Positions 1 to 8,412 are shown, counted from the first letter of the stretch. The stretch: 10,499 nt of DNA from Geodermatophilaceae bacterium (GCA_013696785.1 JACCXW010000250.1:1-10499); one strand, 5' to 3'. Program-made: numbers and translations. Notes: generated by a model not told the origin, from the sequence alone.

Positions 1-1229
1 ATCGGCAGCCGCAGCAGCCGGGCCGTCCGGCCCTGACCGCGGCGGCGCAGGTGCGCGACCGCGTCCGGCTCGTGTCGGGCGAAGCCGGCGAGCATGCCGA
101 GGATGAACATGGTCAGGATCAAGGACGTGCCGCCGGAGGAGATCAGGGGCAACGGCACGCCGGTCACCGGAAGCAGTCCGACGACGTAGCCGACGTTGAT
201 GATCGCCTGTCCGACCAGCCACACGACGACCGCCGCGCTGACGAGGCGGATGAACGGATCGGCGGTCCGCCGGGCGATCCGAAGGCCGGCGTAGGCCAGC
301 GTGGCGAACAGCGACAGCAGGATCACGCAGCCGACGAAGCCGAGCTCCTCTCCGACAATCGCGAAGATGTAGTCGCTGTGCCCGTTTGGCAGCAGTCCCC
401 ACTTCATCCGGCTGTTGCCGAGGCCGACGCCCCACCAGCCACCCGTGGCCAGCGCGTACATACCGCGGATGGATTGCAGCCCGGCGCCGTCGGGATCGGA
501 GAACGGATCGAGATAGGTCACCACGCGCTGCATCCGGTACGGCTCGTGGACGATCAGCAGCACGACGGCGCCGATCATCACGACGAACAGGCTGACGAAC
601 ATCCTGACGGGAGCACCGACTGTCCACAGTAGAGCGAACAGGATGAGGACGAAGCACAACGTGGTGCCTAGGTCCGGCTCCAGCATGACGAGCCCACCGA
701 GCAGCACGGCCACGGGAACGAGTGGGACGAGAAGGTGTCGCCACTCCCCCAGCATTTTCTGCTTGCGTACCAGCAGATCCGCGCCCCAGAGCACGAATGC
801 GAGTTTGGCCACCTCCGACGGCTGCAGCTGGAACAGGCCCAGATCCAGCCACCGGCGGGCTCCGAAGTGCGCGATACCGATGGTCGGCACGAGGACGACG
901 GCAAGCAGGATCATCGAGCAGATCAGGGCGGGGTAGGCCAGCCGACGGTACGTCGACGGCCGCAGTCGCAGCCCCAGCCAGACAGCCGGCAGCCCCATCA
1001 GCATGTAGAGCGCCTGCTGGTCGAAGATGCCGAACGGTGAACGGGATCCCGGCGCGGAATCCAGCAGGGATTCCACACTGGATGCCGAAAAGACCATGGC
1101 CAGACCGAGTACGACGAGCGCCCCGCCGGCGGCCAGGACGAGGTGGAAGGAGGCCAGCGGTTTGTCCAGGAACGTCGAGAGGGCCGAGCGCGTCGAATTG
1201 TCCTTGCCGCGGACGACGGTAGCGGTCAC
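1..1229 (-). CDS. ftsW: FtsW, septal peptidoglycan glycosyltransferase (SEDS family), 3' end cut by window edge
   Basis: SEDS-family membrane glycosyltransferase that polymerises lipid II into glycan strands at the division septum, working with FtsI. Reading the minus strand from GTG at 1229 gives 409 codons with no stop before the left edge, so the C-terminal tail is missing. After a short basic cytoplasmic N-terminus come about ten hydrophobic segments, roughly residues 28-50, 73-90, 98-118, 141-155, 165-182, 189-206, 209-227, 293-316, 326-350 and 360-383. SEDS signatures are present: QPSEVAKLA at 136-144, EPDLGTT at 184-190, GHSDYIFAIVGEELG at 283-297, and LISSGGTSL at 362-370. By family knowledge D286 in the GHSDYIF stretch matches the catalytic aspartate of FtsW/RodA. 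The GTG start overlaps the murD stop (GTGA) and has no strong ribosome site of its own, so coupled translation is likely. The visible tail after residue 384 is basic and cytoplasmic. RodA is the main alternative, but the dcw position argues for FtsW. Confidence 0.95.
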   Translation of the reverse strand, partial: MTATVVRGKDNSTRSALSTFLDKPLASFHLVLAAGGALVVLGLAMVFSASSVESLLDSAPGSRSPFGIFDQQALYMLMGLPAVWLGLRLRPSTYRRLAYPALICSMILLAVVLVPTIGIAHFGARRWLDLGLFQLQPSEVAKLAFVLWGADLLVRKQKMLGEWRHLLVPLVPVAVLLGGLVMLEPDLGTTLCFVLILFALLWTVGAPVRMFVSLFVVMIGAVVLLIVHEPYRMQRVVTYLDPFSDPDGAGLQSIRGMYALATGGWWGVGLGNSRMKWGLLPNGHSDYIFAIVGEELGFVGCVILLSLFATLAYAGLRIARRTADPFIRLVSAAVVVWLVGQAIINVGYVVGLLPVTGVPLPLISSGGTSLILTMFILGMLAGFARHEPDAVAHLRRRGQGRTARLLRLP

Positions 1230-2572
1230 AGTGCCGCCAGCTTGCGTACGGCATCGGCGAAGGCCCGCCCGCGCTGGGAATAGTCGCTGTACATGTCCCA
1301 CGACGCCGCCGCCGGGGCCAGCAGCACGGTGTCTCCGGGGGCGGCAAGGGCGGCCGCGCGAGTCACCACCTCATCCATGGCGCCATTGTCTGTTCTCGTC
1401 ACTTCCGTCACAGGGACATCGGGAGCGTGTCGCGCCAGGGCTTCGGCGAGCACCCCTCGATCGGCGCCCAGCAGCACGACGGCGGCCAGTCGGTGGCTGA
1501 TCGAGGCGACGAAATCGTCCACGGCAACGCCTTTCAGCAACCCGCCTGCAATCCAGACGACCCGGCCGTACGCCGACAGCGAGGCCGCGGCCGCATGCGG
1601 ATTCGTGGCCTTGCTGTCGTCCACGTACGCGACACCATCCACAGTGGACACCAGCGCGTTGCGGTGAGGGGCGGGACGGAAGTCCCGCAACCCGCCGGCT
1701 ACGGCGGCCGGCTGGACGCCGTACACCCGGGCCAGGGCAGCCGCGGCCAGGGCATTGGCGACATTGTGCGATCCGGGCACCGGGATGTCGCCGACGTCGG
1801 CAAGGGCGACATCGCCGTCGGGGGCGCGGTGCACCAGGACACCGTCCGCGACCCCGAGCCCGTCCGGTCGAGGTGCGGACAGCGAGAAACCCACGATCCT
1901 GGAATGGCCGTGTGCCAGGCGGACCGACCACTCGTCGTCGAGATTGACCACGGCCACGTCGCCGGCGTACACCCGCGCCTTGGCCGCGGCGTAGGCCTCG
2001 AACGATCCGTGCCAGTCGATGTGATCCGGGGCCAGGTTGAGCACGGTGCCGGCCAACGGCCGCACTGACGGCGCCCCGTGCAGCTGCGGGCTTCCCAATT
2101 CGACCGCCAGGACGTCGTACGGCGAACCGACCACCTCGGCGAGCGGGAGCCCCACGTTGCCGGCCGCGACGGTGCGGAGTCCGGCCGCGCGCAGAATGCA
2201 TTCGAGCATCAGGACGGTCGTGGTCTTGCCATTCGTGCCTGTAACCGCAAGCCACGGGACGGCCGGGTCGCGCAGCTGCCAGGCGAGTTCGACCTCGCCG
2301 ATGACGTCTATGCCGGCAGCGGCGGCGGCCGCCAGCAGCGGATGGTCAGGCCGCCATCCCGGTGACGTGACGACGATGTCGACGGCCGGCGGGACTGCCG
2401 GCGGGACGCCGACAAAACGCGCTCCGGCCCGCTGGAGTTCGGCGGTGCGCTCGCTCTCCTGCTGATCCGCGACGAGCACGTGCGCACCGAGCCTGAGCAG
2501 CAAGCGCGTCACTGCCGCCCCCGCGACCGCCGCGCCCGCAACGAGCACCGTCCGTCCCTGGTAGGAGATCAC
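1226..2572 (-). CDS. murD: MurD, UDP-N-acetylmuramoyl-L-alanine--D-glutamate ligase
   Basis: Cytoplasmic ATP-dependent ligase that adds D-glutamate to UDP-MurNAc-L-alanine, the second Mur ligase step. The 448-residue product is a normal length for the family. It has an N-terminal Rossmann-like UDP-binding domain (about 1-105), a central ATPase domain with the P-loop TGTNGKTT at 111-118, and a C-terminal domain with the ligase motifs PHRN (302-305) and DDSKATNPHAA (318-328). K199 in AAKARVY fits the carbamylated lysine of the family. The C-terminal PAAASWDMYSDYSQRG stretch (420-435) matches the usual end motif in the form I associate with actinobacteria. The motif normally read as ELSSFQL is ELGSPQL here (159-165). 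The start is GTG at 2572, 12 bp after the mraY stop. A GAGG that overlaps that stop (2583-2586) lies 10 nt upstream and is the likely ribosome site. The stop overlaps the ftsW start. Confidence 0.96.
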   Translation of the reverse strand: MISYQGRTVLVAGAAVAGAAVTRLLLRLGAHVLVADQQESERTAELQRAGARFVGVPPAVPPAVDIVVTSPGWRPDHPLLAAAAAAGIDVIGEVELAWQLRDPAVPWLAVTGTNGKTTTVLMLECILRAAGLRTVAAGNVGLPLAEVVGSPYDVLAVELGSPQLHGAPSVRPLAGTVLNLAPDHIDWHGSFEAYAAAKARVYAGDVAVVNLDDEWSVRLAHGHSRIVGFSLSAPRPDGLGVADGVLVHRAPDGDVALADVGDIPVPGSHNVANALAAAALARVYGVQPAAVAGGLRDFRPAPHRNALVSTVDGVAYVDDSKATNPHAAAASLSAYGRVVWIAGGLLKGVAVDDFVASISHRLAAVVLLGADRGVLAEALARHAPDVPVTEVTRTDNGAMDEVVTRAAALAAPGDTVLLAPAAASWDMYSDYSQRGRAFADAVRKLAAL

Positions 2573-2584
2573 TGCTTGCCCGCC

Positions 2585-3664
2585 TCACTGGATGTTGGCA
2601 GCGGCCAGCCAGTCCGCGTAGAACAGCCCCAGGCCGAAGGCGACGGCTCCCCCGGTGATGATCCAGAACCGCACCACGACCGTCATCTCGGTCCAGCCGG
2701 CCAGCTCGAAGTGATGATGGATCGGGGCCATCCGGAACACCCGTCTTCGGGTGGCCTTGAAGAACAGGATCTGGGTGGCGACCGAGAGCGTCTCGACCAC
2801 GAACAGGCCACCGAGGACGACGAGCAGCAGCTCCGTCTTGGTGAGCACGGCCATCCCGGCCATCAGGCCACCGAGTGCGAGCGACCCGGTGTCGCCCATG
2901 ATGATCCGAGCCGGGTTGGCGTTCCACCACAGGAAGCCGAAGCAGGCACCGAGCGCCGAGGCTGCCACCAGCGTGATGTCCAGCGGATCGCGGACCTCGT
3001 AGCAGCCCTGCAGTTCCTGCCGGGCGCACAGATGCCCGAACTGCCAGAACGAGATGACGACGTACGAGCCGAACACCATCACCGAGGACCCAGCCGCCAG
3101 GCCGTCCAGCCCGTCGGTCAAATTCAGGGCGTTGGAGAAGCCGGCGACGAGAAGGTAGGCGAAGAACACGAACAGCACGACACCGAACGTGATCTCTGGA
3201 ATGTCCCTGACGAAGGACAGACTTGTCGAGGCGGGGGCCAGCCCGTCGCGTTCGAACTGCAGCGCCAGTACGGCGAAACTGACCCCGACGACCAGCTGGC
3301 CGACGAGCTTGGCCGTCTTGCTCAGGCCCAGGCTGCGCTTGTGCCGCACCTTGATGAAGTCGTCCAGGAATCCGACGAAGCCGAGGCCCACCATGAGGAA
3401 CAGCAGCAGGAAGCCGGTGGCCGTGGGTCCCCGGCCGGGCTGGGTGAGCAGGTACAGCTGGGCCGCCGCGTACCCGAGAACGGTGGCCAGCACGATGACG
3501 GCGCCACCCATCGTCGGCGTGCCCTGCTTGGTCAAGTGGGTCTGCGGCCCGTCGACGCGGATTTCCTGGCCGATCCCGCGCCCCCGCAACACCCTGATCG
3601 CGACCGGCGTGAACATGATCGACACGACGAGCGACACGATCGCGGCGAGCAGTACCGAGGTCAT
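2585..3664 (-). CDS. mraY: MraY, phospho-N-acetylmuramoyl-pentapeptide transferase
   Basis: Integral membrane enzyme that transfers phospho-MurNAc-pentapeptide from UDP to undecaprenyl phosphate, giving lipid I on the inner face of the membrane. The 359-residue protein has the expected multi-spanning profile. All the main MraY signatures are visible: GTPTMGG at 48-54, the aspartate pair D101-D102 in FLDDFIKV, NALNLTDGLDGLA at 178-190, NPARIIMGDTGS at 250-261 with D258, and the histidine motif PIHHHFE at 314-320. An external loop (about 210-226) contains two cysteines, C213 and C221, that could pair. The ATG at 3664 overlaps the murF stop (ATGA), so the two genes are probably translationally coupled. 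The adjacent Mur ligases make its soluble substrate. Confidence 0.97.
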   Translation of the reverse strand: MTSVLLAAIVSLVVSIMFTPVAIRVLRGRGIGQEIRVDGPQTHLTKQGTPTMGGAVIVLATVLGYAAAQLYLLTQPGRGPTATGFLLLFLMVGLGFVGFLDDFIKVRHKRSLGLSKTAKLVGQLVVGVSFAVLALQFERDGLAPASTSLSFVRDIPEITFGVVLFVFFAYLLVAGFSNALNLTDGLDGLAAGSSVMVFGSYVVISFWQFGHLCARQELQGCYEVRDPLDITLVAASALGACFGFLWWNANPARIIMGDTGSLALGGLMAGMAVLTKTELLLVVLGGLFVVETLSVATQILFFKATRRRVFRMAPIHHHFELAGWTEMTVVVRFWIITGGAVAFGLGLFYADWLAAANIQ

Positions 3665-5043
3665 GCCGGAGTCCCCACGGACGGCCGCGCCGCGAGCAAC
3701 GCCGCCGCTACCCGCTCCAGCCCGGCAGATCTTGAAGCCTTGACCAGGACGACGTCACCGGGGCGGGTGTCGCGCCGCAGCAGATCCACCGCCGCGGCCG
3801 CGTCGGGCACCGCGACCCCGCTCGCCCCGTCGAGGATGGCTGCGGCAGCCGGTCCCACCGTGACCAGCCGGTCGATTCCCAGTTCGCCCACGAGCCGCCC
3901 GGCCTCGGCATGAGCGGCCCGGCCGTGCTCCCCCAGTTCGGCCATCTCCCCCAGCACGGCCCACGTACGCCGCCCCGCGGACATGGCGGCCAGGGCCTGC
4001 AGCGCCGCGGCCATCGATTCCGGGTTGGCGTTGTAGGCGTCGTTGACCACGCGTACGCCGTCGTCGGTGTCGGCGACTTCCATCCGCCACCGGCTGGCCG
4101 GCCGGGCCGTGGCCAAGGCGGCGGACACGGCTGCCATCGACATGCCGAGTTCCAGGGCGACCGCTGCCGCGGCGAGGGAGTTGCCGACGTGATGCGCGCC
4201 GTACAGGCCAAGGCTCACGGCGGACCGGCCGGCGGGACCGACCAGGGTGTACGACGCGCGTCCTGCCGCATCGAGTTCGACGTCCTCGGCGCGCACGGCG
4301 GCCTCGGCCGAGCGGCCGACGGTCACCACCCGCGCCTCGGTCTTCGCGGTCATGGCCAGCACGACCGGATCGTCGGCGTTCAACACCGCGACGCCGTCCG
4401 CCGGGAGGGCCTCCACGAGTTCAGCCTTGCTGACCGCGATCGCGGCCCGGCTGCCGAACTCGCCCAGGTGCGCCGTCCCGACGTTCAGCACGACGCCGAT
4501 GTGCGGCGGCGCGATCCGGCACAGCGCCTCGATGTGCCCCGGCCCGCGGGCCGAGCATTCGAGCACGAGGTAGCCGGTGTCGCGGGTCGCCCTGAGCGCC
4601 GTGTGCGGGTGACCGATCTCGTTGTTGAACGAGCCCGGCGGTGCCACCGTTGGCCCGGCCGCAGCCAGGACGTGAGCCAGCAGGTCTTTCGTCGAGGTCT
4701 TGCCGGAGGAGCCGGTGACTCCCACGATCGTCAGGCCGGGCAGCCGGTCGACGACCGCGCGGGCCAAGTGTCCGAGGGCAGCCTGGACGTCAGACACGAC
4801 GACCGTCGGGACGCCCGCCAGCGGACGGGCGGCCAACACCCCGATCGCGCCGGCGGACATGGCGACCTGGGCGAAGTCGTGGCCGTCGACCCGCTGACCG
4901 ACCAACGCGACGAACAACCCGCCCGGTCCGATCGCGCGTGAGTCGAATTCCACCGTCCCCGTCACGGTGCGGGACGGGTCCGAGACGTGGGCGAGCCGGC
5001 CGTCCACGGTCACGGCGATCTCGGCGAGGGTCAGCGGGATCAC
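3661..5043 (-). CDS. murF: MurF, UDP-N-acetylmuramoyl-tripeptide--D-alanyl-D-alanine ligase
   Basis: Last cytoplasmic Mur ligase: it joins D-Ala-D-Ala to UDP-MurNAc-tripeptide using ATP. The product is 460 residues, within the family range. The N-terminal substrate domain (about 1-105) carries DSRAIGPGGLFVAL (34-47). The ATPase domain has the P-loop GVTGSSGKTSTK at 108-119, with SSGKT in place of the TNGKT seen in MurD and MurE, which is typical of MurF. It is followed by FNNEIGHPHTAL (139-150) and ECSARGPGHIE (162-172). The latter reads CS where EMGARGPGHI is common. VNDAYNANPESM at 333-344 is a strong MurF signature, and AVLGEMAELG at 362-371 is also typical. The start is GTG at 5043, which overlaps the murE stop (GTGA). 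The stop overlaps the mraY start. No strong independent ribosome site is seen, so coupling to murE is likely. Confidence 0.97.
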   Translation of the reverse strand: MIPLTLAEIAVTVDGRLAHVSDPSRTVTGTVEFDSRAIGPGGLFVALVGQRVDGHDFAQVAMSAGAIGVLAARPLAGVPTVVVSDVQAALGHLARAVVDRLPGLTIVGVTGSSGKTSTKDLLAHVLAAAGPTVAPPGSFNNEIGHPHTALRATRDTGYLVLECSARGPGHIEALCRIAPPHIGVVLNVGTAHLGEFGSRAAIAVSKAELVEALPADGVAVLNADDPVVLAMTAKTEARVVTVGRSAEAAVRAEDVELDAAGRASYTLVGPAGRSAVSLGLYGAHHVGNSLAAAAVALELGMSMAAVSAALATARPASRWRMEVADTDDGVRVVNDAYNANPESMAAALQALAAMSAGRRTWAVLGEMAELGEHGRAAHAEAGRLVGELGIDRLVTVGPAAAAILDGASGVAVPDAAAAVDLLRRDTRPGDVVLVKASRSAGLERVAAALLAARPSVGTPA

Positions 5044-6605
5044 GGGACGAGCGACCCGATCTGCTCGGCGAGGACCAGGCGGTCGTCGAAGGGTCGAAGG
5101 GCCCCGCCCGCTTCCTGTCCCTGCTCGTGTCCCTTGCCGGCCACGACGACGGTGTCCGCCGGACCGGCCAGCGAGACCGCGACGGCGATGGCCTCCCGGC
5201 GGTCGGGCGCTTCCAGCACTCTGGCTCGAACGTCGGTCGGGACGTCCTCGGCGCCGCGCATCATCGCCGCGCGGATGGCGGCCGGATCCTCCGAGCGGGG
5301 GTTGTCATCGGTGACCACGAGCACGTCGGCGCCGCGGGCGGCCGCTGCGCCCATCAGCTCGCGCTTGCCCTGGTCGCGGTCACCGCCACATCCAAGGACG
5401 ACGATCAGCAGTCCCGTGACGGTCGGGCGCAGCGCGGCGAGCAACGTGCTCACCGCGTCAGGGGTGTGCGCGTAGTCGACCAGCGCGGTGAACGGCTGAC
5501 CGGCAGCCACCGACTCCAGCCGGCCCGGGACGGTGGTCTCGGCGATCGCGGCGGCGGCGCGCGCCGGATCCACGCCGGCTGCGGCCAGGACCGCGAACGC
5601 GATCAGGGCGTTGGCGACGTTGAAGCGGCCCGGCAGCCGCACGCCGGCCGTGAACAAGTCTCCGCCGGGTCCGATGACACTGAACGTGCTGCCCCCGCCC
5701 GTGCCCGCAGCGATGTCGGCCGCGCGCCAGTGGGCACCGGGACGACCCTCGGTCGAGACCGTGATGGTGGCGGGACCGACCAGACGCCGTCCGTATGCGT
5801 CGTCGACGTTGACCACCTCGTGGTCGCAGCGGCCGTCGAAGAGCAGCGCCTTGGCGTGGAAGTAGCTCTCCAGGTCGCCGTGGTAGTCAAGGTGATCTTG
5901 CGACAGGTTCGTGAACGCCCCGACGGTGAACCGCATGCCGTCCACGCGATGTTGCGCCAGCGCGTGGCTGGACACCTCCATCGCCACCGCTTGGACGTCG
6001 CGCTCGGCCATGACGGCGAGCAACGCCTGCAGGTCGGGCGCCTCCGGTGTCGTGCGCGTGCTCGGCACCGCAGCAGCGGCTATCCGCGTCTCGACGGTGC
6101 CGATCAGCCCGGACACCAGCCCTGCCGCGGTCAGCCCCGCTTCGAGGAAGTAGGCCACGGTGGTCTTGCCGTTCGTGCCGGTGATCCCGAGGATCTGCAG
6201 GCCGGTGACGGCGTATGCCGTGCCGTATATCTCGACCGCGATCTCACCCAACCGCCCGCGCGGGTCGTCGACCACGAGGACCGGTGCGCCGGCGGCGGCG
6301 GCACTCGGCTCGCCAACGGGATCGGTGAGCACGGCAACGGCACCGGCCCGAACCGCCTGCGGCACGAATCGGGCACCGTGGACGGTGGCACCGGGCAGCG
6401 CGGCGTAGAGGTCGCCGGGTTGCACCGTGCGGCTGTCGAGCGTCACCCCGGTCACCTGCGTGGCACCCGCGCCCGGTGGCGGAGCAAGGCCGAGCAAGGC
6501 AGCCAGGTCGGCCAACCGCCGCGGCACCGGCCGCGCCGGCCGCGGATGGACAAACACACCGGCGAGGGTACCCACCCTGCGGTGACTCTCCTGACTAGTC
6601 GCCAT
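5040..6605 (-). CDS. murE: MurE, UDP-MurNAc-L-Ala-D-Glu--meso-diaminopimelate ligase
   Basis: Cytoplasmic ATP-dependent ligase that adds the third stem-peptide residue. Counted from ATG at 6605 the protein has 521 residues. Motifs: TGVTLDSRTVQPGDLYAALPG at 52-72 (substrate domain), P-loop GITGTNGKTT at 140-149, STRTTPEAPDL near 182-192, MEVSSHALAQHRVDG at 209-223, NLSQDHLDYHG at 233-243, K252 in FHAKALLF as the likely carbamylated lysine, GCGGDRDQGKR at 405-415, DNPR at 434-437, and GKGHEQGQ at 490-497. By family knowledge DNPR marks meso-diaminopimelate rather than lysine specificity. The start is uncertain. ATG 6605 overlaps the end of ftsI by 11 bp but has no good ribosome site. GTG 6575 lies after the ftsI stop and has AGGAG about 12 nt upstream, giving 511 residues. 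The conserved domain begins near residue 30, so both starts are compatible with function. Confidence 0.95.
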   Translation of the reverse strand: MATSQESHRRVGTLAGVFVHPRPARPVPRRLADLAALLGLAPPPGAGATQVTGVTLDSRTVQPGDLYAALPGATVHGARFVPQAVRAGAVAVLTDPVGEPSAAAAGAPVLVVDDPRGRLGEIAVEIYGTAYAVTGLQILGITGTNGKTTVAYFLEAGLTAAGLVSGLIGTVETRIAAAAVPSTRTTPEAPDLQALLAVMAERDVQAVAMEVSSHALAQHRVDGMRFTVGAFTNLSQDHLDYHGDLESYFHAKALLFDGRCDHEVVNVDDAYGRRLVGPATITVSTEGRPGAHWRAADIAAGTGGGSTFSVIGPGGDLFTAGVRLPGRFNVANALIAFAVLAAAGVDPARAAAAIAETTVPGRLESVAAGQPFTALVDYAHTPDAVSTLLAALRPTVTGLLIVVLGCGGDRDQGKRELMGAAAARGADVLVVTDDNPRSEDPAAIRAAMMRGAEDVPTDVRARVLEAPDRREAIAVAVSLAGPADTVVVAGKGHEQGQEAGGALRPFDDRLVLAEQIGSLVP

Positions 6606-8406
6606 CGGTGGTGAGCCGGAACTCCGGGGTCGGAGTACCGGTCGGAGCGACTCCGTTGTCCGCCAGGGCGAAGGACATGATCGAGGTGAACACCGGCGCC
6701 GCGATGGTGCCGCCGTGCTGGCTGCCGTCCGGCTGCTCGACACTGATCGCTATCACGTAGGCGGGATTGTCAGCCGGGGCGAATCCGGCGAACGTCGCCC
6801 AGTAACCGCCGCCGTCGTAGCAGCGGCATTCGGGATTGGGACGCTGCGCGGTGCCGGTCTTGCCGGCGACGCGGTAGCCGTCGATCCGAGCGAGGGTTCC
6901 GGTGCCGCCCTCGTTCGTCACCGACTCCAGCATGTACTGCAGGTCAGCCGCGGTGTCGGGGCTCAGCACCTCGCGGGGCTCGGCTTCCGGCTGGTCGTGA
7001 ACGGAGCCGTCCGGGTCGATCACCTGATCGACGATGCGCGGTGGGATCAGGACGCCGTCGTTCGCCACGGCCTGGTACATCGACGCCATCTGCAGCACGG
7101 TCATCGAGATGCCTTGGCCGAAGGGGATGGTGCCGGCCTGGCTGCCCGACCACTCCTGGTGCGGCGCGAGGATGCCGTTGCTCTCCGCGGGCAACTCGAT
7201 CCCGGTCGTGGTCCCCAGCCCGAACCGGCGCAGGTATTTCTCCAGCCGGGCGTTGCCGAGTTGCTGGGCGATCATGACCGTGCCGACGTTGCTGGACTTG
7301 CCGATGACGCCGGTCGCAGTGAAGTTGATCGGATCGTGGCCCCAGGCGTCGTTGATGACGATGTCGGAGACGGCGAGGTGGTCCGGGACGGTCATCGGCG
7401 TCGCCGGTGTGATGAGACCCTCCTCGAGCGCGCCGGCGATGGTGACCATCTTGTTCACCGACCCCGGCTCGATGACGTAGGAGACGGTCGGGTTGGCCAA
7501 CAGGTCGCCGGGGGTGTCGCCCAGGTTGGCGGCGTTGTAGCCCGGGCTGCCGGCCATCGCCATCACGTGGCCGGTGGCGACTTCCAGCACCACCGCCTGC
7601 ACCGTGCTGACGCCGGGGTTGTCGTTGGCTGCCGCGATCGCGCGCTCCAACTGAAACTGCATGTCCTGATCCAGGGTCAGCTGCACGTCGCTGCCGGGAA
7701 CCGCCGCCACGAGGTCCCGGGTGGCGGCCGGGATGGGCAGCCCGAACCGACCCTGTTCGTAGACGAGCCGACCCGGCGTCCCGGTGAGTTCGTCGTCGTA
7801 CTGCTGCTCGATCCCGGCCAGGCCTTTGTCGTCCTGGCCGACGAAGCCGACGACCTGCGCGGCAGTCCACTCCAGGGGGTACTCGCGGCGCTGCTCGACG
7901 AGTTCGCCGATCCCGGCCAGCTCGAGATCCATGATCTGCTGCGCGAGCGCCGGATCCAAGCCACGGGTGAGGTAGGCGAATCGGCCGTCGCCGGTCAGCA
8001 GGGGCAGGAGCTCATCGGTGGTCTGGCCCAGCAGCGGCGCCAACGCCAGGGCGGTCCGTCCGGGGGCGGTGATCATGGCCGGGTCGGCGAAGATCGCCCG
8101 CGCGCCGACGGAGTACGCCAGCGGGTTGCCCTCCCGGTCGAGGATCTGCCCGCGGGCGGCGGGCAGATCGAGCGTGGTCAGGCGCAGTTCCTCAGCGGCG
8201 GCGGCGTACTTCATCCCGTCGAGGCCCTGTAGCTGGACGAGCCGCCCGCCGATCACGGTCAGGATCGCCAGTACGACGGCCAGTCCCAGGCGTACCCGCC
8301 GGTGGGGATCGGACAGCCGCAGTCGCCGGGTCCGCCTCCGTTGCCCGCGCCGGGACTGCTCGCTCCGAAAACCGGCAGGTCGGGCGCTGTGCGGCGGTGA
8401 CGTCAT
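6595..8406 (-). CDS. ftsI: FtsI (class B penicillin-binding protein), septal D,D-transpeptidase
   Basis: Membrane-anchored transpeptidase that cross-links septal peptidoglycan outside the membrane and is paired with FtsW. The 603-residue protein begins with a very basic cytoplasmic tail of about 40 residues, then one membrane segment (about 40-58). The pedestal/dimerisation region includes RGQILDREGNPLA (85-97) and GLAGIEQQYDDELTGTPG (195-212). The transpeptidase domain has all three active-site motifs: SVNK at 316-319 with the catalytic serine, SSN at 371-373, and KTG at 516-518. No PASTA domain or glycosyltransferase domain is present. A loop just after KTG carries Cys-Arg-Cys (527-529). 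The ATG at 8406 is chosen because GGAGG (8413-8417) sits 6 nt upstream. An earlier in-frame start at 8496 would overlap ftsL and add 30 low-complexity Arg/Pro-rich residues. The gap from ftsL is 34 bp, and the 3' end overlaps the annotated murE start. Also named pbpB in mycobacteria. Confidence 0.96.
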   Translation of the reverse strand: MTSPPHSARPAGFRSEQSRRGQRRRTRRLRLSDPHRRVRLGLAVVLAILTVIGGRLVQLQGLDGMKYAAAAEELRLTTLDLPAARGQILDREGNPLAYSVGARAIFADPAMITAPGRTALALAPLLGQTTDELLPLLTGDGRFAYLTRGLDPALAQQIMDLELAGIGELVEQRREYPLEWTAAQVVGFVGQDDKGLAGIEQQYDDELTGTPGRLVYEQGRFGLPIPAATRDLVAAVPGSDVQLTLDQDMQFQLERAIAAANDNPGVSTVQAVVLEVATGHVMAMAGSPGYNAANLGDTPGDLLANPTVSYVIEPGSVNKMVTIAGALEEGLITPATPMTVPDHLAVSDIVINDAWGHDPINFTATGVIGKSSNVGTVMIAQQLGNARLEKYLRRFGLGTTTGIELPAESNGILAPHQEWSGSQAGTIPFGQGISMTVLQMASMYQAVANDGVLIPPRIVDQVIDPDGSVHDQPEAEPREVLSPDTAADLQYMLESVTNEGGTGTLARIDGYRVAGKTGTAQRPNPECRCYDGGGYWATFAGFAPADNPAYVIAISVEQPDGSQHGGTIAAPVFTSIMSFALADNGVAPTGTPTPEFRLTTDGD

Positions 8407-8412
8407 TCGGGT

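Noticed and set aside
51..632. Plus-strand open frame (193 codons) near the left edge
   Set aside because: It is antisense to the FtsW catalytic region. The product is hydrophilic, His/Asp/Gln-rich low complexity.
2480..3913. Plus-strand open frame (477 codons) opposite mraY, with ends opposite murD and murF
   Set aside because: It spans the antisense of three real genes, is highly charged and repetitive, and has no recognisable fold or ribosome site. It is a shadow frame.
4938..6614. Long plus-strand open frame (558 codons) opposite murE
   Set aside because: It is antisense to a gene with full MurE motifs. The product is low-complexity, rich in G, R, H, D and Q, with no domain, as expected from the complement of GC-rich codons.
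6715..8232. Plus-strand open frame (505 codons) opposite ftsI
   Set aside because: It is a shadow of the ftsI coding frame: the composition is G/R/H/D/V-rich and no motif is present.
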